Below are positions 1-10,219 of a stretch of 64,000 bases of DNA, in pieces. The DNA comes from Gossypium raimondii (taxonomy: Eukaryota > Streptophyta > Magnoliopsida > Malvales > Malvaceae): the NCBI RefSeq assembly GCF_025698545.1, contig NC_068569.1:47435218-47499217 (forward strand), read 5' to 3'. Below the pieces are notes generated by a model. That model was not told the origin of the DNA, did not search any database, and saw only the letters and a program-made list of their open reading frames with translations. A program made the translations under genes and the position numbers. Every line of letters starts with the position of its first letter. Position 1 is the stretch's first letter.

Positions 1-540
1 CTGAGCAGCAGCGGAGAAGGTTAAAGATTGTAAATCTTATCTCCCTAAATAGTAGTGGAGCAGATCAAAGACGGCAAATCTTATCTTTCCAAGATAGTGG
101 GAAGCAGATTTAAGCCACTAAGCCTTATCTCCCTGAGCAGCAGCGGAGTAGGTTGAAGATGGCAAATCTTATCTCCCTGAAGTTGCAGTGGAGTAGATTA
201 AAGTTGATAATCCTATCTCCTTGAAGTTGCAGTGGAGCGGATTAAAACCTTGGATCTTATCTCTCTGAACTTGCAGAGAGCAGATCGCATCTAGTCTTAT
301 CTCCCTGAAGTTGCAGTGGAGCAAACTAAGTAAACAAGTGTTATCCTCCAGAAGTTGCAGTGAGGCAGACTGAATGAACAAATCCTATCTCCCTAAAGAT
401 GTAGTGGAATTGGTTTAGAATGATGGGTCTTATCTCTCTGAAGTTGCAGAGAGCAGATCACATCTAGTCTTATCTCCCTGAAGTTGCAGAGGAGTAGATT
501 GAAGCACTAGTTCTTATACCTCTAAAGATGCAGTAGGAAG
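1..540 (+). repeat. Minisatellite array, ~12 units of ~44 bp
   Basis: About twelve degenerate units of 41-45 bp, each opening with a variant of CTTATCTCCCTGAAGTTGCAG followed by a G/A-rich stretch. Starts are near 34, 78, 122, 165, 210, 253, 294, 339, 382, 427, 469 and 510. The array runs off the left edge. A purine-rich tract and an LTR start follow it, so it probably lies in the 3' untranslated part of a Tat/Ogre-type Ty3/gypsy element. Minisatellites there are known for that lineage; assigning this one to it is inference. Confidence 0.8.
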
Positions 541-642
541 GGACGAGGCTTTTTGAAGAAGAAAAGTACCAAGGTCCAGCATGTCTGGGCAAAATCGGGA
601 ATTTTTAAAATCTTCGCTCCGTTCTCGTTACACGACAACGAG

Positions 643-656
643 CAAAGAGGGGCAGC
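643..656 (+). other. Polypurine tract of a Tat-type element
   Basis: A run AGCAAAGAGGGGCAGC ends immediately before TATAATACCCGATTTTTG, a degraded LTR start (TG changed to TA). Position and composition fit the plus-strand primer of an LTR retroelement. Confidence 0.6.
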
Positions 657-2390
657 TATAATACCCGATTTTTGCCCCGGGTACAAATAATAAACGGGCC
701 TAAATAAAAAATAGTCCGATTACAAAATGGGCCACAAGGCCCAAACCAAAACAAACAGAGGCCCAAGATAGAGGCCCAAGACAGATGATGAAACCCTAGG
801 GTTTCTAATCTTCAACAGCGCCGCAATCATGTCCTCCATGCAAGCCGAGTCTTCACAATCTTTACCTGCAAACACAAGAAAGGAAAGAAAATCAAATTGA
901 ATCAAATCAAATCAAGCAGATTTCTTGTTTCTATTTGTTGTTTTATTTTCATTCGCCTATAAGAGGACGTCGAATACACTGTAATAAGGATCCCGAATCC
1001 GAAATCAATAAAAATAAAGAAGTATTTTCACAACAAACAAAGAGAGTAAATCGGAATCAAAGGTTGATATACATTTTCGTTTTACTATTTATTTTCTTTT
1101 TTTATTGTTTTATTATATACTGATATAAAAGGAGATAAAAGGTAAATAGACTCACCATGATTCGCTTCTGAAACGCCGCAAGCGGTTGAGGTAACCGTCT
1201 CCGAGGATAGACGATCGGGAGCTGAAGAGTTTCTCAAAGTTTGGGGCTTTTCCGGCCATATTTCAAGAGATTTGAACCTAGATTTGGGGTTTAAAGGGTT
1301 GGAAGGGCTGAGAAGGATTTTTCCTTTTTCTACCACCGCATGACAATGGCCGCACGGTGGTTTGACCGTGGATGACCTGGGCTACCGGGGGGGGAGAGTT
1401 TTTTTGGAGTTTTCAGAAGTTTTTTTTTAAGAGAATGAAAAATGAATTTTTTTGAAAGGTTTTTGGCTTAAATAGCCAAATAAAACGACGCCGTTTTGGG
1501 CACTGGTCGACCCAAATCCGACTCGACCCAACCCAGAATCCGTGTGTTTTTATGCGAAGGGGTAATTTGCGCTTTTAGCCCCTCCGCCTTTTAGTGTCTT
1601 TACAATTAAGTTTTTTTTTATTTTAAATTCGCCTTTTTAATTTACTTTTAATTACTATTTGGTCCAATTTGAACGGCGCAGTTTTAAAGGAGAAGGGAAA
1701 CTTCCCTTCCAGCCCCTTTGAATTATTAGCGTGTTCAATAGGGTCCTTTAATCTTCAAATATTTGCAAATTCGCCCCAGATTTTTATTTACAGTTCAAAT
1801 TAATCCTTTTTCATTTTCTTTATTTTTTATTAATTAGTTTTTTTTTATTTTCATATTTAATTATTTTTAAAAATATATGTATATATATTTTTACATACAT
1901 AATTATTTTTGTAGTATAATATAATTATTTTTATTTTATTTTTATTCATATGTTTTTTTATAATCTATATATGTATATATTCATTACTTATATATGTGCC
2001 CACACGCATATAATTTTAAAAAAAACAAATATTTATTTATTTATATATATGTATTTATTTATTTATTATTTAGTTTTTTAAATGCTCAAATATATATATT
2101 TTTAAACACCTATTTTATAATATATATATGTTTATATGTTTTTCTTTATTTTCATAAATATATTATGTATTGTATATATATATATATATAAATTCTATAA
2201 CCCAAAATTTCTTTGCAAATTATATGTATATTTTAATCTTCATAATTCCCATGTGTATATTATATGTCTTCGATCTTTATTTATTTTGTTTACTTTCCTC
2301 ATTCGTGGTATAATTGTGTTTACATTTAATATTTTGCATGTCATGGATTATTGTTTTTTTATTTCGTTTATGTATTTGTTTATATTATTT
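657..2390 (+). mobile_element. Truncated 3' LTR of a Tat-type Ty3/gypsy element
   Basis: The LTR begins with TATAATACCCGATTTTTGCC. It shares landmarks with the LTR-like regions at 8721-10214, 14163-15300 and 51106-53206: a CCC-rich start, an ACGACGCCGTTTTG element, a GACCCGACCC-like stretch near 1510, and 'rest of the pyrimidine-rich' text ending in low-complexity T/A DNA. The U5 motif 'CCTAACTTACTGGG' found in the other copies is missing, so the 3' part has been lost. The junction with block A is near 2390. No protein-coding gene is seen; short ORFs here are chance readings of AT-rich DNA. Confidence 0.6.
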
Positions 2391-2907
2391 GAGTTAATTA
2401 TATCTAAATGGTATGTATAAATACTCTTGATGTAAAAAGAGCTTAAATCAATGTATCGGTTTTATCTATTGTTCAAAGTTCGTCTATTGAGTTCTAAGTT
2501 TCATTTTGTGATTGTCAAAATTTATTTTCTTTTCATTATATATTTTAGTATTTTCTTTTATATTTTCTTTTCATTATATATTTTAGTATTTTCTTTTATC
2601 TTTCCATGTTTTCACTCAACCAATCACATTCTTAGCGTGATTAGATTGCGGAATTCAATAGAGGCAAAAAGCGAAAGAGTTGTATTAGAATTACTAAAAA
2701 TATCGAGAGAGTTTGACATTAAAATTCTAATATGAGATCTCTAAGTTTATCAAGTTAAGTGAACATTAGTGAAACTGTAGGGTTGTATATGCAAATAACC
2801 GAAAGAAATTAGAAGCCTTAGCTAAATCATATTGAAGTAACATGCAAGTTTTGGATGTATTTTAACACGCAAATTACGTATACATGATTCAAACACCAAA
2901 GCATCAT

Positions 2908-3170
2908 TTATATGTTATATAAAATAAGCTTGTGCCTTATCTTCAATTTTATATTGCCACAAATCCCATCTTTCCATCCACCACGAATCCCATCATCATG
3001 CATGTTTTGGATGTATTTCAACATGTGTTCTATGCTCTCTTGGTGGCTTTGGCAAAAAGGGAGATTCAATCCTCTATGATTAAGGTGCGTAGGTGCTGGT
3101 AAAACTTCATGTGTGCATTTCCACATGAAAATTTTAGCTTTGGAGGCAGCTTGCTTTTCCTTTTCTTATC
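2908..3170 (-). pseudogene. LINE zf-RVT (reverse-transcriptase zinc-binding) fragment, copy 1
   Basis: The minus strand reads KLPPKLKIFMWKCTHEVLPA, then ...HLNHRGLNLPFC...H, then ESIEHML. This is the pattern of the zf-RVT domain near the C-terminus of plant L1-type LINE ORF2 (usually PPKIKIFLWRACH...LPT...L..RG...C..C....E...H). The second cysteine of the finger reads as Q and the frame decays after about 60 residues. It is a dead fragment; no endonuclease or RT domain is nearby. The same piece occurs at 12000-12260. Confidence 0.6.
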
Positions 3171-3239
3171 TGCATGTTGAGCATGTTGGGTTAATGTGCT
3201 TCTTCCTGTTACCAATTTCATAAACACTTGTTAGTGTCA

Positions 3240-4300
3240 ACGCTCCGTATTATGTTATAATATGTTTATTTTTTTAAATTAAACCAAATATATATTATAA
3301 AATTTTATAAATTTAAATCTTCTATTGTGTGGGAGAGTGCCTCTTATTTTGATCAAACAATACACCTCGTCCCGGTGAGCAACAAGGCTTCGTCCCGATG
3401 ACATATCAAGCCACGTCACGACGTGTAGTCCAAATTTTTTGACGTTTTTTCCCAATTAAATTTTATTTTAGTATCCCACTTAAATTCTGATTATCCTAGC
3501 GTTCTTGTAGTCATATATGCTACGAATTTCAACCTATTTAGTTACTTCAGGTTTTACAACAACAAAAATATTTAGATTGAGAGAATTTTGTTCTTTGTTT
3601 CAAAAGATTTTTCTTGCGGAGCTTCCGGTTTTCTTTTAATTCTCTCCATTTTTTATACTTTCCTTTATTATAGTAAAATTTCCTTTTGCCTGTAGCTCTT
3701 TATCCTTATTTGAGGAGTTTTCACGTTAAATTTTGTGTGCTCGATCTTTTCAATTCTATTTAATTTACTTGTTCGTTGCATACAGAGGTTAATTTCCAAT
3801 ATATTGAAATATGTGAAAACTAATTTTTTACGCGGTTCATCACACTAGTATTGTATATTTAATTATTTCTTAAAATTTTCATAAATTTTATAACGTTTCA
3901 CTAAAAATATGGTTATGAAATTAAGACATAATAATATATAAGTTTAATTAAAAACATGATAATTGATATTAGATTGAATTTGAATAAATAATATTTTAAA
4001 ATATAATTTTATATATAATTTCTAACTTAATTTTAATTGTTAATTATTGAATGTAAATTGTTGATTAAATTTAAATATTGTAATTACTAATGAATTTATT
4101 GCAACACTATTTATATTTTTAAATATCTATTTCAATCTTATTAGTGTATGCAACTGCTGCAATTAAAACTCATTCTGCCTATCCAACCGCAATTCTATGC
4201 CCATATGCAACTTTAATTGCATTAATTAATGAAATTTAATTATAATAAAACCCATTCTGCAATTTTATGCCTATATGCAACCATTTTTATTGTAATCACT
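3240..4300. other. Non-coding AT-rich stretch
   Basis: No recognisable gene. It holds a short GC-richer segment (about 3330-3430, with CGTCCCGATGA repeated) and long A/T runs. All of it is shared with 12300-13370, so it is part of the duplicated block and not single-copy sequence. Confidence 0.6.
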
Positions 4301-4306
4301 ACAACA

Positions 4307-4757
4307 AAATAGGCCAACGATGACATTTTTTTACTTAGGACGACGTAGAAAAAGTTGGCATAGACTATCTCGACGATTCCAAAAACATCGTTGTTAGGAC
4401 CGTTGGTATAGGTACCACAATGCTTTGGAAAAAGCGTTGGCATAATTCAACATAGGTCGTCGACCTTTATTGAAAGGTTGGCAAAGATCTAGTCAATGCC
4501 AACCTTTAAAAAAGGTTGGGATAGGAGGAAATAAGTGACCCAAAAAAGGTCGGAATAAAGCATTCATATACCTACTTTTAAAGAGTTGGGATAGACCACT
4601 CTATACCAACCTTAAAAAGGTTGAGATTGACTCGTCTAAGGCAACTTTAAACAGGTTAGGATAAGCCTTACCTGTGCCAACACCTTACATAGTTGGTTCA
4701 GGTCCCATTTTTTTACGACTTTTTTTCCCGACTTTTGGAGAGCCTATTTTGGTGAAA
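4307..4757. mobile_element. Small CACTA-like non-autonomous element, copy 1
   Basis: The left end reads CACTACAACAAAATAGGCC, a typical plant CACTA terminus. The right end, GAGCCTATTTTGGTGAAATA, is a degraded inverted version. Between them lie subterminal repeats built around CCAACCTTTAAAAAAGGTTG, a short palindrome repeated about six times with drift. At about 450 bp it carries no transposase. The right terminal bases have drifted from the CACTA consensus and no clean 3-bp target duplication is visible. A copy lies at about 13370-13830. Confidence 0.6.
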
Positions 4758-5474
4758 TATAAGCAAATTTGTATGTGTTGAGTTTGGATAAGTTTAACTA
4801 ACATAAACTAATCATATTAATACAAAATTACCACTGAATAATGAACTTATTAGTTTATATATAAAATCCTAATAGAAGCAGGCAACACGTTGACAACATG
4901 GTATTAGTTTGTTGTCCATTACATCACTTGGTAATTTGCATTCAGTGAATGTGTTGCCAACATGTTGTCTACCTGTTTCCAATGACATCAAAAAATTCTG
5001 GGACAATTGCATTCATCAACTGCTATAACATATATCATATGCAGCAAGCCTCATTCATCATCATCCGAACTAAATGCCACATCATCAGGCCTTCTAGTTT
5101 AAAATTCAACTACATTAACAAGTGCTAAAGTAACAATGTAATTTTTCTATTTAAATGAGTTAGATGAGAAACAACATGAACACATGGGAAGAATATTTCA
5201 GTATTAGCCAAAGAATCATAAATTGAAGCTAAATCAACAATTTTCATCAGTATATCCATTAATTATTGGTTGAGAAAACAATGAAGACATCAAATAAGAA
5301 CCTAACGTTCAGTTACAACACAGACAAATAGCCAAATAACAACAATCAATCTATATTAAACCATCAGGAAGCTTATTGACAATCTAGTTCTATTAGTAAG
5401 TATTTCACTTACTCGATGTCCCGTTTACCATACAATCGTTGAGGAGAGCCTTATACTTCTTCTCACGAGCATCC

Positions 5475-5531
5475 ATCATAAGCCTTCTTCAACAACCCGT
5501 TTCGTCGCTTAGAGAAGGTGACTTTCCCTAA
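5475..5531 (-). pseudogene. MADS-box fragment, copy 1
   Basis: The minus strand encodes [16 protein letters not shown] (5522 down to 5475), preceded in frame by LGK. This is the DNA-binding core of the MADS domain (usual form: [25 protein letters not shown]). It then leaves the family sequence and stops after three more codons (GCS, TGA). Residues upstream of LGK do not match the usual MADS N-terminus. This is a captured or decayed piece of one exon, not a working transcription factor. It sits 30 bases downstream of the quinone-oxidoreductase fragment on the same strand, in another frame. Too few residues remain to say whether it came from a type I or type II MADS gene. Confidence 0.65.
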
Positions 5532-5563
5532 AAGGATGCATTCATTTTTAAGGCTTCCCACTT

Positions 5564-5800
5564 TCAATTGTCTTGCAACATATTAATATACAGTAAAGGG
5601 TTTGGTCTGCAGTTGTTTATAACATGATTAATACCTTGTATTGAAAATCGTTTTTCGAACATAGCTGCGATGTTTAGTTCTGCAACAAATTCAGTTATGG
5701 ACCCAATGATGAAAAGTCTACCATCGACATTTAAGTAGACAAGGTTTCTTTGGAGGTAGGCTGCTCCAACACAATCCAGAACAACATCAACACATGCCAT
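5564..5800 (-). pseudogene. Quinone-oxidoreductase (PIG3-like) fragment, copy 1
   Basis: A 78-codon frame opens MACVDVVLDCVGAAYLQRNL and continues ...LNVDGRLFIIG...AELNIAAMFEKRFSIQG. It matches the NAD(P)-binding part of plant zinc-type alcohol dehydrogenase / quinone oxidoreductase (PIG3-like) proteins, whose usual text is GVDVxLDCxGAxYLQxNLxxLNxDGRLxIIG. A full protein is about 325 residues; only about 50 resemble the family, and the last 28 do not. The glycine-rich cofactor loop lies upstream and is absent. The initiating ATG sits where the family has an internal glycine, so it is probably accidental. Its copy at 16766-17003 has an in-frame stop. Whether any transcript crosses it is unknown. 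Confidence 0.7.
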
Positions 5801-6189
5801 TAATGGTGGAAGACAAAATTTCTCTTCTTTTCAATGTTAAAAACCTCTAACAAAGTCGATTTTAAACACAAACCCTAAAAGCTTAAAACAACAAAAAAAA
5901 TACTCACCAAAAATTAAGAAGAAAAAATACTTCAAATGGTTCTGGTTGAGCTCATATATATAAAGGAAAATTGTGTATAGATATTCAATGGAAATTATAT
6001 TTTAAGGAAAATCCAGATAGATTTTCCAATGGAATTCACAAATTAAGAATATACTACAGTCAATAGAACAAAAAATTTATGGTTAAAGGAAGAAGAAAGG
6101 AATAATCAAAGTTGTAAAAATGGCAACAAATGAACAAAAAAAATTCAAAAAGCCCTAAAAGGATTAACAGAACAAAAAAAAAAGAACTT

Positions 6190-6380
6190 ACCTGATGAAA
6201 CAAGTACAACCCAGAGAAAACAGGTGAGAAACAGCCCACAAGGAAATGAATAAACCCAGAGAATGATAAAGAACAGAAGAAGACTAAAGAAGGAAGGAGG
6301 GTTTGATACTTTAATTTAGAGGGTCGAGGGGTTTGATTTTGGGAGAAGAAATGAAATAGGACCAAAAGGGTTTTGGGGTA
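6190..6380 (-). other. 5'-UTR-like exon with splice donor, copy 1
   Basis: Read on the minus strand, a pyrimidine-rich leader from about 6370 ends at GTTTCATCAG followed by GTAAGTTC, a near-consensus plant donor, near 6192. It lies upstream of the PIG3-like and MADS fragments on the same strand, so it may have been the first exon of a gene or of a captured chimera. The copy near 17400 keeps the same donor. No acceptor was assigned. Confidence 0.4.
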
Positions 6381-6560
6381 GGTGAAAAATAATAATATAA
6401 TTTTAATTTATTAAAATAATATATTCGATTTATTTAAGTTATTCAAATTTGAAAATTCAACTCGATTCGAATTTAAAATTCAAAAAAATTTCGAGTTGAT
6501 TCATTTAACTCGAATAACTTGAATCAAACAACTCAAAATTTAAACTTTTTTTTCGATTTT

Positions 6561-6942
6561 TTCGAATCGAATCGAACACCGTTTTTGTTTTGTTTGTTTT
6601 AGACATAGTCAGATTGGATTTCCATTTTTAAAAGCCGAAAATATTGAATGGAAATTCAGTTTGACTGTATGTTTTTAAGTGTAATTTATTTATTTTAAAG
6701 TTTTAAAATTTATTTTAATTTTTAATAATAATTATATATAATAGTAAAATACATGACATTTTTTAAACATGGAAATATCATTTTATTACAAAAAATGTGG
6801 AAATAATTTGAAATCATACCGGTAAATGAAAAGACACGTCACCTGTAATTTTCGCCTTATTTCCCCCAGAGAAGAGGAAGAACAAATCAGTTCATTTGAT
6901 ATCTTTCTTTCGAGCTTGTCTTCTTTATGTTACTAACTAACA
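6561..6942. promoter_or_regulatory. 5' flank of the broken P450
   Basis: AT-rich, with no gene. The last ~60 bases before the ATG (pyrimidine-rich, ACTAACAATGGAG) resemble the leader of the intact P450 at 23500-23556. That marks the leader as part of the duplication. No TATA box can be assigned with confidence. Confidence 0.35.
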
Positions 6943-8542
6943 ATGGAGTTGCAGATATCCTTATTCCAGGTCCTCATCACCTTCTTCCTGGTTTTGTTTA
7001 TGGCAGCAATCACTAGTATAAGGAAATCTAAAGCTAGGAATTTAACTCAAGGGTTGATTCCAGGGCCACGGAAATTACCTTTGATCGGAAATCTGCACCA
7101 GCTCGCCGGTCCTGGTCTACCCCATCACACCCTACGTGACTTGGCTACGAAATATGGCGCCATCATGCACCTGCAACTCGGTCAAATTTCCACTGTCGTC
7201 GTTTCTTCTGCAGAAATGGCTAAAGAGATTATGAAAACCCATGATATTGTCTTTGCTAATAGGCCTGTTCTCGCTTCGGCTAAGATTCTAACTTACGGGT
7301 GCACTGATATTGCCTTTACACCATATGGAAACTATTGGAGAAATCTGCGAAAAATTTGCACATCGGAGCTTCTGAATGCGACTCGGGTCGCTTCCTTCCA
7401 ATCCATAAGAGAAGAGGAAGTGCTGAATCTCGTCGAAACCATAAAACCAAATGAAGGATCGGCTGTGAATCTGAGCCACAAAGTCTTTTCACTGAGTTAT
7501 GGCATAACAGCGAGGGCAGCCTTTGGCAAGAAATGCAAAGATCAAGAAGCCTTCATATCAGTTGTTACAGAGGAAACCAAGGTGAATTCTGGTTTCCTTG
7601 TTTCCGAATTTTTTCCTTCCTTAAATTCCTGGATACTGTTTTGGGTCTAAAGCATAAAGTTGAAAAGATTCATGGAGAAGCTGACATGATACTTGGGAAT
7701 ATTGTTAACGATCACAAAGAAAGTAGAGCAAAAGGCAGAAGTAAAGATGAAAACAAGGAAAATCTGGTTGATGTTCTTTTAAGGATTCAGGAGGATGGTG
7801 AATTTCCCTTGACTGACAACAACGTCAAAGCCGTCATCTTAGTGCCATTTTCTTTTATTACATTGACCTGGATTTTGGTAGTTGTTCACAAATTTTAATG
7901 GCCATGATGTTATTTATTATGTTGTTTTAGGACATTTTCAGTGGCGGAAGTGAGACATCAGCAGGAGCTGTAGAGTGGGCATTGTCGGAAATGATTAAAA
8001 ACCCAAGAGTTATGACAAAAGCACAAGAAGAGGTAAGGCAGGTATTCCAAGGCAAAGGAAATGTAGATGAAACAGGCATTCATCAACTTAAATATCTCAA
8101 GTGTGTTATAAAAGAAACCTTAAGACTGCACCCTGTTATACCTTTATTGATTCCAAGAGAAAGTATGAAGAATTGTGTGGTTAATGGATTTGAAATACCT
8201 GCAAAGACCAGAGTCATTGTGAATGCATGGGCAATCGGGAGAGATCCTAATCATTGGGTTGAGCCTGAAAGGTTTGTCAACAGTTCAGTTGATTTCATAG
8301 GGACAAATTTCGAGTTCATCCCATTTGGGGCAGGAAGGAGGGTATGTCCAGGCATATTATTTGCTCTGCCAACTGTAGAGCTCCCGCTTGCTCAACTGTT
8401 GTTCCATTTTGATTGGAAGCTACCAAGGGGAATGAAGCAGGAAGATATAGACATGACTGAGGTGTTTGGTGTAACTGTGAGAAGGAAAAATGATCTTGTC
8501 CTAGTTCCAAGTCTTTACCGTGCTTCCACTACTGTTGCCTAG
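6943..8542 (+). pseudogene. CYP71D-like cytochrome P450, frameshifted paralogue
   Basis: A close paralogue of the P450 at 23556-25171: same two-exon plan, intron at 7842-7930, exon 2 at 7931-8542. The N-terminal membrane helix, the proline-rich hinge (LIPGPRKLPLIGN), ETLR, and the haem loop [10 protein letters not shown] are all kept. Three lesions stand out against the intact copy. First, one base is missing near 7619-7621 (CCTTCCTTAAA against CCTTCACTTAAA); this shifts the frame after about codon 226 and stops at 7650. Second, the splice donor GTAAGT has become GTGCCA. Third, an in-frame 15-bp loss between two GAGCCTGAAA repeats removes five residues of the EPEKFEPERF segment (near 8265). 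Exon 2 is otherwise open. A sequencing error could mimic the one-base loss, but the donor change argues for real decay. A solo LTR lies in the 3' flank. Confidence 0.85.
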
Positions 8543-8720
8543 AGGCAGGAACAACCTTAGCTTATGCTGCATTATTCTATTAGGTTGGGATTGAATCTCA
8601 AGTTTGTTGGTTTGCTTATATATGTATTGTTATTTAGCCTAATAGCCCACCACTTTATTATATTTGTGTTTATAGCCGACGCTATCAGTGTTCATGCTTC
8701 TTGTGCATGGTAAATGTAAC
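8543..8720 (+). other. 3' flank of the broken P450 up to the LTR insertion
   Basis: This stretch (GCTTATGCTGCAT..., ...GTGTTCATGC) resembles the 3' flank of the intact P450. Homology breaks at the LTR and resumes after 10220 (TTTGTGTTGTGCTCG, then ATTTGATGATTT). The LTR therefore entered after the P450 duplication. Confidence 0.5.
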
Positions 8721-10214
8721 TGTAAGGGCCAATTTCGTCCGGCCATCAGAGGCGGTGGTCTCTGTTGCCGATGACCGACGGTCACAGCGAAGACCCACTG
8801 TCCCTATGACTGATCTAGGGGTATTGAGAGAAAATAAAAACGAAGGAAGTTAAAAAAAAAAAAAAGAACAGAGCACAAATAATTTTTTTTTCAGATTTTT
8901 TAAAACTTAAATAGGGTGTGTGACACGACGGCGTTTTGACTTGGTCTCAGAAGTCCCAAAAAGACGTCATTTCGATATAACCCGAAGACTCGACCCGGAT
9001 CCCCTCAGGATCTGCGTGCTTTTTTAAGGATGAGATAATTTCTGCCTAGGTCCTTCCACTTTTAGGCACTTTTAATATTGTCTTGAATTTGATTCTTTTT
9101 TCTTTCTAAATTCCACCATTTAATTTAATTTTTTTTAATTTTTGGTCCTCTTACCGTTGACCCTTTGGGGAGTGACACGTGTATAGAGGATTAGGATAAT
9201 TGTCCTTTTAATCCCTACATTTTAATTTATTTTAATTTATCCTTTTTTGTTTTTCTTGTCATTTATACTTTCAGTTTCATTTAGTCTCAATTTAGTCTTT
9301 TATTTATTTAATTCACCCCTTTATTTTCTGCTTTTTAATTTTCAGCACTTTTAATTTATCAATATTTACATTTTGCCCCTTTAAACTATGCAATTTTTAT
9401 TTTCATCCTTGAGTGGTTATATTTTTAAATTTTGTCATTAAATATGGTGTTAATTTTGTCATGGTTATAATTACTATTATTAATATCATGTTATTATTAT
9501 CGTCATTGACTATTTTACCCTCATTACTATTACTACAATCATTTTATTCTTTTATTATAATATTATTTCATTTGTATCTATGTAGCTATTTTATTTTATT
9601 GTATATTATGCTTACATACACTTGTTTATTTTGTACCACGCTCAAATAAGTTAATCGCATGTAGCATTAGTGTAGCATCGGTTTTCGCGCAATGCATAAG
9701 TAGTCTTTAAAACCGAGGCAATGTTCTTTATCTAGGGGACTCGAGAAGTTGTGCCCCTAATTCACTTGGGTATGACATTTTCCTTGAACCAATGTATTTG
9801 AGCATCCTTATTAAGATCAAAATTTATAAGGTTTAAATAATAATTAGACGACAAATACTCTTTATTCTTGAGGATTCATGATGTTGTGCCCCTAACTTAC
9901 GGGACACGAGCCTTATTCTTAGTTGACTCGAAATATAAGAGGTGGCATTTTAAATTCTTCTCAAATTTTCAATTTTCGACACTAGGACATCAAGTAATCA
10001 ACTAGGTACCAATTTTGGACATTATGAGGGTGTTAATCCTTCCTCATACGTAATCGACTCCCGAACCTACTTCTTGGATTTTGTAGACCGAAAATCACAG
10101 TTTTAGTAATTTTACTATTTTATTAAAATGATTAAATTTCGAGGTGATCCAAACACACATTGATAAAAAGCATTGGGGTGACTCTGTCTTCGTTTTAAAA
10201 TAAAGGTTTCGACA
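8721..10214 (+). mobile_element. Solo LTR of a Tat-type Ty3/gypsy element
   Basis: The ends are TGTAAGGGCC and GGTTTCGACA. They are flanked by GTAAC (8716-8720) and ATAAC (10215-10219), a five-base target duplication with one change. The same GGTTTCGA(C/T)A end closes the 5' LTR of the Tat element at 53206, just before its primer site. Inside are the family's GACCCGGATCC block (about 8990) and two U5 motifs of the type GTTGTGCCCCTAA (9733, 9875). At 1494 bp it is shorter than the ~2.1-kb copy, probably through loss just after the first bases. No internal retroelement sequence remains, so LTR-LTR recombination is the likely origin. Confidence 0.75.
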
Positions 10215-10219
10215 ATAAC

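Larger units (their letters stand above)
2390..6560. repeat. Duplicated block A (copy 1)
   Basis: This block aligns nearly base for base with 11507-17830, apart from small indels and a large insertion in copy 2 at 14163-15966. It begins inside a Copia-like LTR piece and ends in AT-rich DNA with repeated AACTCGAATAACTCGA-type strings. Inside are a LINE zf-RVT piece, a small CACTA-like element and the minus-strand gene chimera. As all of these are shared with copy 2, the block was assembled before it was duplicated. Both ends fall in repeat DNA, so they are approximate. Confidence 0.85.

Noticed and set aside
1..540. CRISPR-like spaced repeats
   Set aside because: The units are degenerate and contiguous, and the genome is a plant's. 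It is a minisatellite.
1994..2735. Several 60-95-codon frames rich in Phe, Tyr and Ile
   Set aside because: They are readings of T/A-rich DNA with no domain, in the tail of a truncated LTR and the start of block A.
4307..6560. Pack-CACTA carrying the gene chimera
   Set aside because: The CACTA-like element seems to end at 4757, before the gene pieces, and no CACTA terminus was found after 5800. The carrier stays unknown.
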